Below are positions 41,645 to 51,604 of a DNA stretch of 64,000 bases, piece after piece. The translations under genes were made by a program, and so were the position numbers. The DNA comes from Terrimonas sp. (GTDB taxonomy: Bacteria > Bacteroidota > Bacteroidia > Chitinophagales > Chitinophagaceae). The notes beneath the pieces are model-generated. The model was not told the origin of the DNA, ran no database searches, and saw nothing but the letters and a program-made list of their open reading frames with translations. Numbering within the stretch: position 1 is the first letter of the stretch; each line of letters opens with the position of its first letter. The stretch covers positions 151,090 through 215,089 of the forward strand of contig WGMO01000003.1 in assembly GCA_016125075.1 (NCBI GenBank). Direction: 5' to 3'.

Positions 41645-41977
41645 AATCCTGATTTTTCCTGTTTAAAGCTAAATCAATATTGTCAATAATCGATCAGACA
41701 GCGAGGGGGGTTGCCCGGTTTTTATTAAAATCAGGGAGGTTAAAACCCTTTTTGATCAGCAGAACAGTTTTAGGGGCAATGAATAATACTTTTTGAAAAA
41801 AATTAGTTGGAGATGAATTTTTAGTTTACCTTCACACGGTGACCAGATAGTTCGCGCACATTCAGTATTAGACCGACTCAAAGTTTTACTTTTTCCCTGT
41901 ATTATTTTATTCCTCTTTACTATTTGTACCTGGCTGCCGTCACAGGTATTATATTTCTTATTTTAAATTATTGTTTT

Positions 41978-42247
41978 ATGAACATGTACGTTTCGAATTT
42001 AAGCTTTCATACAGATGATCAGGCTTTAAAAGCATTATTTGCACAATTTGGCAATGTATCTTCCGCAAAAGTTATTTCAGACCGTGAAACAGGCAGGAGC
42101 CGTGGTTTTGGTTTTGTGGAAATGGACGATGCAACAGAAGCAGAAGCTGCAATGAAAGGGCTGAATAATAAAGAAGTTGAGGGTAGGGCCATGTCGGTTA
42201 GTGTGGCTAAAGAAAAAGCACCCCGCACAGATAATAAAAGATGGTAA
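41978..42247 (+). CDS. RRM-domain RNA-binding protein
   Basis: RNP2-like MYVSNLSFHT and RNP1 RSRGFGFVEM; 89 aa from ATG at 41978. Confidence 0.95.
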   Translation: MNMYVSNLSFHTDDQALKALFAQFGNVSSAKVISDRETGRSRGFGFVEMDDATEAEAAMKGLNNKEVEGRAMSVSVAKEKAPRTDNKRW

Positions 42248-42287
42248 GCTGAATTTATCTTCATTCATTCAATTATTTACAACATTG

Positions 42288-42317
42288 ATTCCGGTACTGA
42301 ATAGTGCCGGAATTTTT
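42288..42317 (+). terminator. Rho-independent terminator of the RRM gene
   Basis: ATTCCGGTACT-gaat-AGTGCCGGAAT (one T-G pair) followed by TTTT. Confidence 0.85.
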
Positions 42318-42348
42318 CTTTCCAGGTACTTTTCATTTAACGCGGTTA

Positions 42349-42911
42349 TTGACAGTAACAGAAAAAATAATACGGGAAACCCAACAATGGATCATGGATA
42401 TGGTCATTGGGTGCAATTTTTGCCCATTTGCAGCAAATGTCATCCGTCGGGCTAAAGTGTATTACCGGGTGGAACCGAACCCGGATCGCCATCAGTGTAT
42501 GAATGCGGTACTCCTCGAAGCTGAAAGGCTGGACCAGCATCCGGAAATTGAAACTTCTTTTTTGATTTTTTCCAATGCCTGTGTTGATTTTGAAAGCTTT
42601 CTTGATCTGCTTCAACAGGCCGAACAGAAAATGCATCAAAATGGTTACACCGGTGTTTATCAGCTGGCAAGTTTTCATCCCCTGTACCGGTTTGCCGGAT
42701 CAGACGAGCCGGATCCCGCAAATTATACCAACCGGTCACTGTATCCTATGCTTCATTTTCTCCGGGAAAACAGTATCGAAATAGCGCTGGAAAATTATTC
42801 AAGCCCCGAAAAATCCCCCTCCGCAACATTGCTTTTGCCCACGAAAAAGGGATTGATTATATGCGTTTTTTAAGGGATTCCTGTTTTGATTTTAAAGAAG
42901 ATTCCTTTTGA
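42349..42911 (+). CDS. DUF1415 family protein, frameshifted near the 3' end
   Basis: LTVTEKIIRETQQWIMDMVIGCNFCPFAANVIRRAKVYYRV...ASFHPLYRFAGSDEPDPANYTNRSLYPMLHFLREN. The C-terminal continuation IPLRNIAFAHEKGIDYMRFLRDSCF lies in another frame after the A5 run at 42809-42813. The likely start is TTG 42349; the track's GTG at 42304 is inside the terminator hairpin. Confidence 0.78.
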
Positions 42912-43010
42912 TTTGTATTGATCATTCCGGTTTACCACCCTTTGTATTTCCCGGTTATCCTTTTTTCCTCTTTTCCATTTGCTGTAATCATTATTTTTAA
43001 GAAAAACATC

Positions 43011-43598
43011 ATGAAAAAGAATTTCATCTTTTTTGGCGTCTTATTTATACAAATACAAATGATGGCACAGGACAAACCCTATTATTACCAGATTCCGGAG
43101 GCACCCGCCAGTTATACAGCCACGAATGTTGCGGCAAGACTGGTTGACGGATTAGGGTTTCGCTATTTTTGGGCAACGGAGGGGTTGAGACCGGTTGACC
43201 TTGCCTTCAAACCTTCTGACAGTGCCAGGACCTCACTGGAGACCCTCGAACATATTTATGGGTTGACAAATGTTTTGCTGAATGCCGTACAACAAAAGCC
43301 CACCCAACCTTCCAATACCGTGGAAAAGCTATCCTTTGAGTCCATCAGGGCAAAAACCCTTCAGAATATCCAAAAGGCCAGTGAAATACTTAAAAAACAG
43401 CAGGCAAAGCTGGAGGATTTTGATATGATATTTGAAAGGCCTAACGGAAGCACTTCCTTTCCTTTCTGGAACCTGGTCAATGGCCCCATCTCCGATGCTT
43501 TATGGCATGTGGGACAGGTAGTCACATTCAGGCGCTCTTCAGGGAACCCCTTGCCAAAGGGTGTCAATGTATTACAGGGAACCAAAACAGAGTTTTGA
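43011..43598 (+). CDS. Hypothetical secreted DinB-like protein
   Basis: Signal MKKNFIFFGVLFIQIQMMAQD; DLAFKPSDSARTSLETLEHIYGLTNVLLNAV...SFPFWNLVNGPISDALWHVGQVVTFRRSSGNPLPKGVNVLQG. Confidence 0.7.
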   Translation: MKKNFIFFGVLFIQIQMMAQDKPYYYQIPEAPASYTATNVAARLVDGLGFRYFWATEGLRPVDLAFKPSDSARTSLETLEHIYGLTNVLLNAVQQKPTQPSNTVEKLSFESIRAKTLQNIQKASEILKKQQAKLEDFDMIFERPNGSTSFPFWNLVNGPISDALWHVGQVVTFRRSSGNPLPKGVNVLQGTKTEF

Positions 43599-43772
43599 TA
43601 GGGATCCGGCTTTTCGGCCGACTGTCATAATGAAGATGGACTTCTTCCTTCTTTAAAAACGGGATAACTTTTATCAGGTGGGAGATTAATTTATGTCATG
43701 CTCCGATAGGGTTAAAGGGCCTAATTTGTGCTGGATTTTTATTCAAATACCAACTACTAAAAGATATTTACT

Positions 43773-44204
43773 ATGAAAAAAGAATATTGGATTAATATTA
43801 AAAAAGTCGATAACAGACTGGTTATTTTTCTGAATGGGGAAGTGGTTTGGGATAGCGGTATTGTGCATGATGACCCCGACCTGGATCAATTTGTAGAAAT
43901 AACGGATATGTTAAAAGAACATCCGGCTTATACCAGTGAACTGATCTTTGAAGGGTTTAATGATACCTATAATTCTGCCAAGGATGATGACCTGAACCCC
44001 TGGCATTTCAGTTACAGGGTTTTTGAAAGGAATATCGATGCGGATGGCAACATTGTCAGCGAAGTGGATATCATCATTCCTTACGATGAGAAACATTTAT
44101 CAAATCCCAATATGCGGGCGATCAACAACAGCTACAAAATTGTCATGAAAAATGAATCCTTCAAGGTTGTGGGTAACTCCTTGTCCCAGCAGTTTTATAA
44201 ATAG
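43773..44204 (+). CDS. Hypothetical protein
   Basis: Well-formed 143-aa ORF with ATG and good codon pattern; no family recognised. Confidence 0.7.
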   Translation: MKKEYWINIKKVDNRLVIFLNGEVVWDSGIVHDDPDLDQFVEITDMLKEHPAYTSELIFEGFNDTYNSAKDDDLNPWHFSYRVFERNIDADGNIVSEVDIIIPYDEKHLSNPNMRAINNSYKIVMKNESFKVVGNSLSQQFYK

Positions 44205-44215
44205 CGCCGGGTTTT

Positions 44216-45823
44216 TTAATTTTTCATGATCTTGAATTCAACCCTTCGGTTAAGTTGACGGCCTTCATCCGTTTCATTGGTAGCAACCGGTTGTGTTTCG
44301 CCATATCCATGTGAGGTAATCCGGTTGGCCGCAATGCCTTTTGACAGGATATATTCCATTACGGACCTGGCCCGGTTATCACTGAGTTTGAAATTATATT
44401 CATCAGAACCCTTGCTATCCGTGTGGGCGCTCATCTCTATTTCGATGGCGGGGTTCTCCCTGAGCAGGGTCACGACACGGTCCAGTTCAACAAAGGACTC
44501 CGGTCGCAGGTCCCATTTGTCAAAATCAAAAAATACGTTATTGAGTCTTACCACCTGGCCAATTTCAATGGGCACCAGGTAAAGATCTTTGTGTATTTCT
44601 TTATAACCCTGTTTGAACAGGGAGTCCAGATTCAGGTTCTCGGATTGGGCAAAAAAATGGTCTGCCGTGGCCCTGATCAGGTAATTTTTATCATAGGGCA
44701 ATATGATCTTAAAGGATCCGTCATCGGGATCGGATAGTCCGTTTCCGGCTTCCTGGCCGTCCGGAAGGGTTTCATAGAGCAGGGAAGCGCTGATCGGTTC
44801 CTTCGTCTTTTTATTATAAACATTTCCGCTCACCATTACCACCGGATCGGGTCGCTCGATCTCCAGTAATTTAATCCTTACGATATCGCTTTCCCCATAC
44901 CCGTCGGTATTGCTGGTCATATAGGCAAATTCTCCCCCGGCATCCAATGTAAAAAATGCATCAAATCCGGGTGTATTGATCGGACTCCCCAGGTTGACAG
45001 GTTCGCTCCATTTTTGCCAGGACTTATCCAGTCTTTTTGTTTTCCAGATATCATTATCGCCTAGACCACCTGGCCGGTCACTGCTGAAATATAAAGTAAC
45101 CCCGTCGGCGGCAAGGTAGGGAGTCATTTCATTGTACTTTGAGGTACTGATATTTTTCCCCAGGGTTTTCGGTTCGGTCCAGGTGCCATCCGGTGCCTGG
45201 AAGGATACAAAAAGATCATTGCTGTAACTGTTCTTTTCCGGTGACATATACATCAGTAAAGTCTTTCCGTCATTCGTCATGGTGGCCCCGGATTGAAAGC
45301 CACGGTCATATTTCTCGTAATTCTTAATAAAAAGCATATTGGGTTTGCTCCACCTCCCATTTTTTTGACGGTAGCTTAAACTCAATCCATTGCTGTAATA
45401 GTCGCCTTCTACAAAAGCCCCTCTCAACAGGATCTTGTTTTTATCAGGCGAAATCCAGTACACTGCATTATAATACGCCGTATTGAAGGGCTTACCCAGG
45501 TGCATGGCCTCTCCCCAGAACCCCGAGCTATCCCTTTCTGCATACCAAATATCCTGGGAGTTCCGGATGGTCTGGTAATGTGTGTTCAGGGGGTCATTTT
45601 CGCAAATAAAAAATAACAGATCGCCATCCGCCGATATAGTAGGCCTGAGTTCGGAGAGTTTTGTATTGATATTGGGTCCAAGGTTTTCCACCTTCATGAT
45701 CGTGCTGGCCTTAATGATATTATCCTTCTGGGGTTTTAATAACCCTGTTGTATCAGGAGAGGGTTGCGCGGCCAGGTATTGCATATACAGCAGCAGCGAA
45801 AAAAAGAGGATGGCTTTTTTCAC
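44216..45823 (-). CDS. OmpA-family protein with WD40-like (PD40) repeats
   Basis: C-terminal LNNVFFDFDKWDLRPESFVELDRVVTLLRENPAIEIEMSAHTDSKGSDEYNFKLSDNRARSVMEYI; PYLAADGVTLYFSSDRPGGLGDNDIW. Confidence 0.94.
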   Translation of the reverse strand: MKKAILFFSLLLYMQYLAAQPSPDTTGLLKPQKDNIIKASTIMKVENLGPNINTKLSELRPTISADGDLLFFICENDPLNTHYQTIRNSQDIWYAERDSSGFWGEAMHLGKPFNTAYYNAVYWISPDKNKILLRGAFVEGDYYSNGLSLSYRQKNGRWSKPNMLFIKNYEKYDRGFQSGATMTNDGKTLLMYMSPEKNSYSNDLFVSFQAPDGTWTEPKTLGKNISTSKYNEMTPYLAADGVTLYFSSDRPGGLGDNDIWKTKRLDKSWQKWSEPVNLGSPINTPGFDAFFTLDAGGEFAYMTSNTDGYGESDIVRIKLLEIERPDPVVMVSGNVYNKKTKEPISASLLYETLPDGQEAGNGLSDPDDGSFKIILPYDKNYLIRATADHFFAQSENLNLDSLFKQGYKEIHKDLYLVPIEIGQVVRLNNVFFDFDKWDLRPESFVELDRVVTLLRENPAIEIEMSAHTDSKGSDEYNFKLSDNRARSVMEYILSKGIAANRITSHGYGETQPVATNETDEGRQLNRRVEFKIMKN

Positions 45824-45928
45824 GACATTGGATTTTTCAGAAAAATAATGGGAATTACCTAGAAATAATAGTTAACGCACTTTATTATTTTATTGTACAG
45901 GCAAAATACATTTTTAACCTGTTGGTTA

Positions 45929-48799
45929 CTAATGAATAAGGACCATGCTTCCTTTTTCTGAACTGGGCAGGCCTCCTGCCAGTTGATACTGGCATTGCCA
46001 GATATAAACACCTGTGTTCTGAGGCTTTCCCTTGTATGTGCCATCCCATCCCATTGCGGGGTTGGTGCTGGTGAAGACGAGGTTCCCCCACCGGTTGTAT
46101 ACAGCAATTTTGAATTGAATCAGGTCGCCATAGGCCCTGACCTTAAATTGATCGTTCAGGCCATCGTTATTCGGTGTAAAAGCAGTGGGAATATAAATCC
46201 CTCTCTTACATTCTTTTTGCCAAACCCGGATTGTATCATAACCCTGGCATCCATTCTGGTCTTTGACGGATAAACTGTAAATACCTGCTGTATTGATATT
46301 GATTTGGGGAGCAGTGGAACCCGTAGACCACAAATATTTACTAAAACTTCTTTCAGGAATGATCGACAGTTGATCATAGCGGCAAATACTATCCATATCC
46401 TGTAAGAAATTGGAGGGGGGATCATGAAAGACCAGGATCTTTACGGAATCGGCTCCCCGGCAATTATTGTTATCGGTAACCAGAACCCAATACTTTCCGA
46501 GGGTATCTGTGGTGAAGTCGGCGGAACGGCTTCCATCCTGCCAAAGGTAACTGGCAAATGAACCTGGATGGAATGTTAAGGCCGAACCCAGGCAAATCCC
46601 TCTGTCTTCGCCGAGATAAGGTTTTGGGTTAGCCATAACCGTAAGTTGGGTGATAATCACCGAATCACAACCCTGTTGAGTCACGAGGGTATCCCGGTAA
46701 GTCCCGGCATCAGTTTGATAGCTGCCGCCGGCATAATAGGATTCTCCTTCACAGATCGAAACGGGGATGGTTGTATATTGCCTCGGATGAACCAGGAGTT
46801 GAATGGTTCGGATGCTGTCACAACCATTACTGGTCTGAAAAGTATCGATGAATGTGCCGGTGGTGGAATACCCCAGAAAACTTTCCCCTTCACAAATAGT
46901 GCCGGACAGCGAAACATACTGCTTCGGGTTGACCCGGAGTTGCAGCGTGCGAATACTGTCACAGCCACCCATACCCGTAAAAGTGTCCGTATAAGTGCCG
47001 GCAGCATCATACCCTTCATAGCTTTCTCCTTCACAAATCGTTGCATTGATAACCGTTTGGATCGGATGCGTGATGGTGAGGTTCAAATTGACTATACTGT
47101 CACATCCCGCAGTATTGGTAAAGGTATCGCGGTAAAATCCGCTGGTATTGTACAACTGGCCGTTCCAGGTATAGTTTTCACAGGCCGTGACAGCAAGCGT
47201 GGTGTCCGTGCCACTGATGCTGAGGTTCAGGGTGATCATACTATCACATCCGGCTGCATTCATCATGGTTTGTACATAAATTCCGGTTGAAGTATAGGTT
47301 TGCCCGTTCAGCTCAAAACTGTTACAGGCCGTTATATCCATGACAGAAGAAGTGGCGCCATCGCAATTGCTCAGTTTGTGTACAAAAGCGTTAATGGAAC
47401 CGGAAGCGGTTAAATAAAAAGTAGGGAAAGCAGGATCGAAATCAACTGTTTCGCTGAAGAATCCTGTCGTGTAAATATGCTCTGCTGCATCCACCGCCAT
47501 ACAGGCCGGAGCATCGGATCCGGCACCGCCAAATACCCTTACCCAGGCCAGGATGCCGGATGGGTCAAACTTTAAAATAAAAACATCATTCTCCCCATTG
47601 GCAGTAAACCGGACAGCACTGGGCCCCGGATCGAAATCAACAGTTGACCGGTAATCACCGGTAAGAAAAATTCCCCCTAACGCTGTAGTGGTAAGATGAT
47701 TACTGTAATCGGATAAAGGACCTCCAAGCTGTTTAGCCCAAATAAAACTTCCCGCGGTACTTAAGTTCAAAAGAAAAACATCGGTACTCCCTTCTGATTG
47801 AAGATTGAATTGGCCGGATCCCGGATCAAAATCGACGGTTCCCGAAAAGTTGCCGGTTACATAAAGGTTTCCGGCCACATGGGCATTGAGCGAGATGCCC
47901 TGGTCATCACCATTATCACCGATCTGTTTTACCCAATTGAAATTGGCGGTGGGATCCAGTTTCAGGATGAATATATCATTACTGCCGTTTGAGCTCAAAG
48001 AAAAAGAATTGATCCCCGGGTCAAAATCGACAACGCCGCTAAAGTATCCGGTCAGGAAAATATTCCCGGATGGATCAATGGATATGGAATGAGCAGCTTC
48101 ATTCATCAGGCCGCCGATTTGTTTTACCCAGGACAAAACATAGTTGCCCGATAATTTCAATACGAAAATATCATTACCCCCTAAAGCTGTAACGGTGCTC
48201 AGGTTAGCGCCAGGATCCATGTCAACCGAATGATCAAAAAGTCCTGTCAGGAATATGTTTCCGGCTGCATCTGTTTCCAGGTCATGAAACTGGAATACAG
48301 TATTGTCCAGGCCATCTATCGATGCTCCGGAGATGAAATTCCCGTTATTATCCAGTTTGCAGATAAACCCGTCAATCCCCATGGAATTGGAAAGGAAGAA
48401 TGAACCCGGACCCGGGTCCAGGTCAATGGTACCGGAGTAGGATCCCGCTAATAATATATCGCCATTGTTGTCAATCTGAAGGGGATCGCCGAAGATTTGA
48501 ACATCATTGATCTGTTTTGCCCATATAAAATTTCCAAACGCATCAGATTTGCTAATAAATAGGGCAGTACCAGTAGGATAGTTGAGGAAAAAATTCCCGG
48601 GACCCGGATCAAAATCAACATTCCCTGAAAAGGTTCCGGCCGTATAAACATTACCGGCTGCATCCAGTTTTACCGATACCCCATTGCTTACCGGCCCATC
48701 AAAATGTTTTGCCCATGAGAACGTAATATTCTGGGAGAAGACCAGAAAATGGGTAAGTAAAAAAACTATGAAAAAGAATGTCCTCATGTAGACAATCAA
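45929..48799 (-). CDS. Large repeat-mosaic surface protein with gliding-motility C-terminal (T9SS type B-like) domain
   Basis: About seven VDFDPGxxxFxL...FILKLxxxGxFxWVKQIGG repeats, five C-rich GCDSIxxLxLxI repeats, then YIPTAFTPNNDGLNDQFKVRAYGDLIQFKIAVYNRWGNLVFTS. Confidence 0.93.
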   Translation of the reverse strand: MIVYMRTFFFIVFLLTHFLVFSQNITFSWAKHFDGPVSNGVSVKLDAAGNVYTAGTFSGNVDFDPGPGNFFLNYPTGTALFISKSDAFGNFIWAKQINDVQIFGDPLQIDNNGDILLAGSYSGTIDLDPGPGSFFLSNSMGIDGFICKLDNNGNFISGASIDGLDNTVFQFHDLETDAAGNIFLTGLFDHSVDMDPGANLSTVTALGGNDIFVLKLSGNYVLSWVKQIGGLMNEAAHSISIDPSGNIFLTGYFSGVVDFDPGINSFSLSSNGSNDIFILKLDPTANFNWVKQIGDNGDDQGISLNAHVAGNLYVTGNFSGTVDFDPGSGQFNLQSEGSTDVFLLNLSTAGSFIWAKQLGGPLSDYSNHLTTTALGGIFLTGDYRSTVDFDPGPSAVRFTANGENDVFILKFDPSGILAWVRVFGGAGSDAPACMAVDAAEHIYTTGFFSETVDFDPAFPTFYLTASGSINAFVHKLSNCDGATSSVMDITACNSFELNGQTYTSTGIYVQTMMNAAGCDSMITLNLSISGTDTTLAVTACENYTWNGQLYNTSGFYRDTFTNTAGCDSIVNLNLTITHPIQTVINATICEGESYEGYDAAGTYTDTFTGMGGCDSIRTLQLRVNPKQYVSLSGTICEGESFLGYSTTGTFIDTFQTSNGCDSIRTIQLLVHPRQYTTIPVSICEGESYYAGGSYQTDAGTYRDTLVTQQGCDSVIITQLTVMANPKPYLGEDRGICLGSALTFHPGSFASYLWQDGSRSADFTTDTLGKYWVLVTDNNNCRGADSVKILVFHDPPSNFLQDMDSICRYDQLSIIPERSFSKYLWSTGSTAPQININTAGIYSLSVKDQNGCQGYDTIRVWQKECKRGIYIPTAFTPNNDGLNDQFKVRAYGDLIQFKIAVYNRWGNLVFTSTNPAMGWDGTYKGKPQNTGVYIWQCQYQLAGGLPSSEKGSMVLIH

Positions 48800-49054
48800 T
48801 GGGGGATGTTTATCACTAAATGTAAGGGTATTGTCAGATTTGAACAGGGTCTGTTTAATGAATATAACTGATTTGTCAGGAAATTAAAAACAGCCATAAA
48901 ATGCATTTTGTTTGACGGGCAAAACCGCCGAAACTGCTAAAGACGGTTGATTTACGGGTAAATCTTTTGGTTTCATGTAAAACAGGCATCTATAAAAATT
49001 ACAAGTCCATTTTGTTCAAAAGCCTGGAAGCAGCCGGCCGGAATCAGGAAGGCA

Positions 49055-49083
49055 AAAAAAAGCAGCATTTTTTAAATGCTGCT
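49055..49083 (-). terminator. Terminator of the CBM48-like gene (-)
   Basis: AGCAGCATTT-tt-AAATGCTGCT hairpin with A-run on + at its left side (T-run on -). Confidence 0.75.
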
Positions 49084-49101
49084 GAAAAATGTTCTATCAA
49101 A

Positions 49102-49401
49102 TTATAAGGAAATGATGCTATTGGTTCCCCCAAAAATATTGGGCTGTAGCCCATCAGCTTCCGGATCATTGATCCACTCCTTTCCATTGATGATATATTT
49201 GAACTCATGTGTTGAATCTTTAGGAAGATTTACATCTGCAGTAAAACTGCCATCTTTTTTCCTGCTCATGATCACAGCATGTTCCCAGTCGCTGTTCAAA
49301 CCGAGTATTTCGATTGTTTCGGCATTCTCAACCTGGAATGAAAATTTCACTTTGCAATAATCCTTGGTTTTGTAATAAGTCTTCTTTACCATTTTTGTCA
49401 T
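49102..49401 (-). CDS. Stand-alone glycogen-binding (CBM48/isoamylase early-set) protein
   Basis: KVKFSFQVENAETIEILGLNSDWEHAVIMSRKKDGSFTADVNLPKDSTHEFKYIINGKEWINDPEADGLQPNIFGGTNSII. Confidence 0.88.
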   Translation of the reverse strand: MTKMVKKTYYKTKDYCKVKFSFQVENAETIEILGLNSDWEHAVIMSRKKDGSFTADVNLPKDSTHEFKYIINGKEWINDPEADGLQPNIFGGTNSIISL

Positions 49402-49714
49402 TTTAAGGTTTGAAATAGAGGTCAACACATGGCAGGCAAAAAATGATCCGGTTCGTTATTCCGGGCAAAAATGCAAAATTAAGAACATTCGTCTTTTTTG
49501 TTCAAAGTTGTACACAGACGTGGATAAAAAGCATATTCACCAAATGATGCGGCATTGAAGCTCTAATGAAGATCAGTAGAATAGGGTTCTAAATCTGCAC
49601 TTTAAGAGAAAATTTTGTATCCCCTGGTAACCACCGGGTCAAGATTTTTATGTCGTTCAGCGGCCCGATAAATTCCGGTATTACAAATTGATCTTTCTGC
49701 TCTATTTTCGGAAT

Positions 49715-50188
49715 ATGAAAACGGCAACGGTACAGGAAATAAAACAGGAATTATCCTCCCTGAAACCCAAAGAACTGATTGATCTTTCCCTGCGATTGGC
49801 CAGGTTTAAAAAGGAGAATAAAGAACTCATGACCTTTCTTCTTTTTGAGGCACATGACGAAGCGGGATATGTAGCCGGTATTAAACTGGAGGTAGATGAA
49901 TTATTTACTACCATCAATACCGCGCATTTGTACTTTGCCAAAAAAACAATCCGGAAAATACTGCGGTATATCAACAAATATATCCGGTATACCGGATCAA
50001 AAGAGGTTGAAACGGAACTGCTGATCTATTTCTGTAAAAAATTAAAGGAATCAGGAATACCGTTTGATCAAAACCTTGCTCTGCACAATCTCTATCTCAA
50101 CCAGGTCAGGAAAATTAAAAAATCGATCCAGGGCCTGCACGAAGACATTCAGCATGATTATCGAAAAGAGCTGGCCTTATTGGATTAG
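49715..50188 (+). CDS. Hypothetical protein, helical
   Basis: MKTATVQEIKQELSSLKPKELIDLSLRLARFKKENKELMTFLLFEAHDE; start revised to ATG at 49715. Confidence 0.75.
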   Translation: MKTATVQEIKQELSSLKPKELIDLSLRLARFKKENKELMTFLLFEAHDEAGYVAGIKLEVDELFTTINTAHLYFAKKTIRKILRYINKYIRYTGSKEVETELLIYFCKKLKESGIPFDQNLALHNLYLNQVRKIKKSIQGLHEDIQHDYRKELALLD

Positions 50189-50204
50189 TTCTTTGCAGAA
50201 TATT

Positions 50205-50212
50205 TACATTTG
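50205..50212 (+). promoter_or_regulatory. Candidate -7 box TACATTTG
   Basis: TAnnTTTG match ending 15 nt upstream of ATG 50228; overlaps the TTG that the ORF track uses as a start. Confidence 0.5.
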
Positions 50213-50227
50213 CGCAATAACATACCT

Positions 50228-51601
50228 ATGATATCCTCTGTAAATGATTTCCACAAAGTTTTTTTTATTGGGATCGCCGGTACGGGCATGAGCGCTATTG
50301 CACAGTATCTAAAAGGAATTGGCAAGGAGGTGGCTGGCTCTGACCGGTATTTTTCAGTGGAAAGCAAAGGAGAAACCCAGGAAAAACTGGAAGCCCTGGG
50401 TATCCAATGCTGTTTACAGGATGGTTCAGGAATAGCTCCCAGCACCCAACTGGTGGTAGTGTCTACCGCCATTGAAGACACGGTGCCGGATATGCAGCAG
50501 GCTAGGGAATTGAAAATTCCCATTATCCGCCGCAGCGAACTCCTGGCCATGATCGCCACCAGTAAAAAAACCATTGCAGTAGGAGGTACTTCCGGCAAAA
50601 GCACGACCAGTGCCATGATATTTGATATTTTAACGGCAGCCGGTATAGAACCGAGCATCATCAGCGGGGCCGGCCTCGTGAGTATTATCAAAGAAGGTAA
50701 GATCGGGAATGCAAGGGTAGGAAAGGGGGAATGGCTGGTGATTGAAGCCGATGAAAGTGATGGTTCGATCGTACAATACAAACCGGAGATCGGGCTCTTG
50801 CTCAATGTTGATAAGGACCATAAGGACATCAATGTATTAATGGAGATCTTTACGGTTTTTAAGAATAACAGTCAGAACTTCATTGTCAACCAGTCACACC
50901 CGCTGGCCAGTCAGTTGTCTAAGGGTACGGAACATGATTTTTCAATCAATGGTGAAGCTGCCGGAACGCAAGCAGAAGGATTTTCACAAACAGGACTTGA
51001 AATTCATTTTACCATCCAAGATCAGCCTTTTTCGATCAGGGTGGTCGGTCAGCACAATATGGAGAATGCAGCTGCAGCCGTAGCCGTTTGCCGGGAATTG
51101 GGAGTCAGTTTGGCTACCTGTGCCGGAGCTTTGCAAAGTTATGCAGGGATTTACAGACGGCACCAGGTTCTCGGTAAAAAGAAAGGGGTTATGGTGATTG
51201 ATGATTATGCCCATAACCCGGTAAAATGTGCCAAATCCATTGAGGCCTGTCAGCATATTGCCCCCAAGGTCATTGCCTGGTTCCAACCGCATGGCTACGG
51301 ACCTACCCGGTTTCTGAAAGACGATTTCGAAAAGGAGATCGGGGATGTTTTAAGGGAGGAAGATGAAATATGGATGAGCGAAATATTTTATGCTGGCGGT
51401 ACCGCAGAAAAAAACATTTCAGCTGCTGACCTGATCGCTGAAATAAGGGCTGCCGGGAAAAATGCTTTTTTTGTTGAAAAACGGGAAGAATTCCTTGAAA
51501 CGGTAAGACCCCATCTTACGCAGGATTGTGTTCTGCTGTTGATGGGAGCCAGGGATCCTTCTCTGGAATTATTTGCAGCATCTGTTTGGGAAAATCTATA
51601 A
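50228..51601 (+). CDS. Mur ligase family protein, MurC-like with divergent motifs
   Basis: GIAGTGMSAIAQYLKGIGKEVAGSDR; P-loop GGTSGKSTTSAM; VIEADESDGSIVQYKPEIGLLLNVDKDHKD; GQHNMENAAAAVAVC; DDYAHNPVKC; FQPHGYGPTRFLKDDF. Confidence 0.9.
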   Translation: MISSVNDFHKVFFIGIAGTGMSAIAQYLKGIGKEVAGSDRYFSVESKGETQEKLEALGIQCCLQDGSGIAPSTQLVVVSTAIEDTVPDMQQARELKIPIIRRSELLAMIATSKKTIAVGGTSGKSTTSAMIFDILTAAGIEPSIISGAGLVSIIKEGKIGNARVGKGEWLVIEADESDGSIVQYKPEIGLLLNVDKDHKDINVLMEIFTVFKNNSQNFIVNQSHPLASQLSKGTEHDFSINGEAAGTQAEGFSQTGLEIHFTIQDQPFSIRVVGQHNMENAAAAVAVCRELGVSLATCAGALQSYAGIYRRHQVLGKKKGVMVIDDYAHNPVKCAKSIEACQHIAPKVIAWFQPHGYGPTRFLKDDFEKEIGDVLREEDEIWMSEIFYAGGTAEKNISAADLIAEIRAAGKNAFFVEKREEFLETVRPHLTQDCVLLLMGARDPSLELFAASVWENL

Positions 51602-51604
51602 TAC

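Noticed and set aside
46646-47290. 214-aa ORF on the plus strand inside the repeat-mosaic gene
   Set aside because: Antisense to repeated coding sequence; its repeats mirror the sense repeats and give no independent coding signal.
50185-50832. 215-aa minus-strand ORF opposite the Mur ligase gene
   Set aside because: Shadow of a conserved coding frame; low-complexity S/P/L-rich sequence with no recognisable family.
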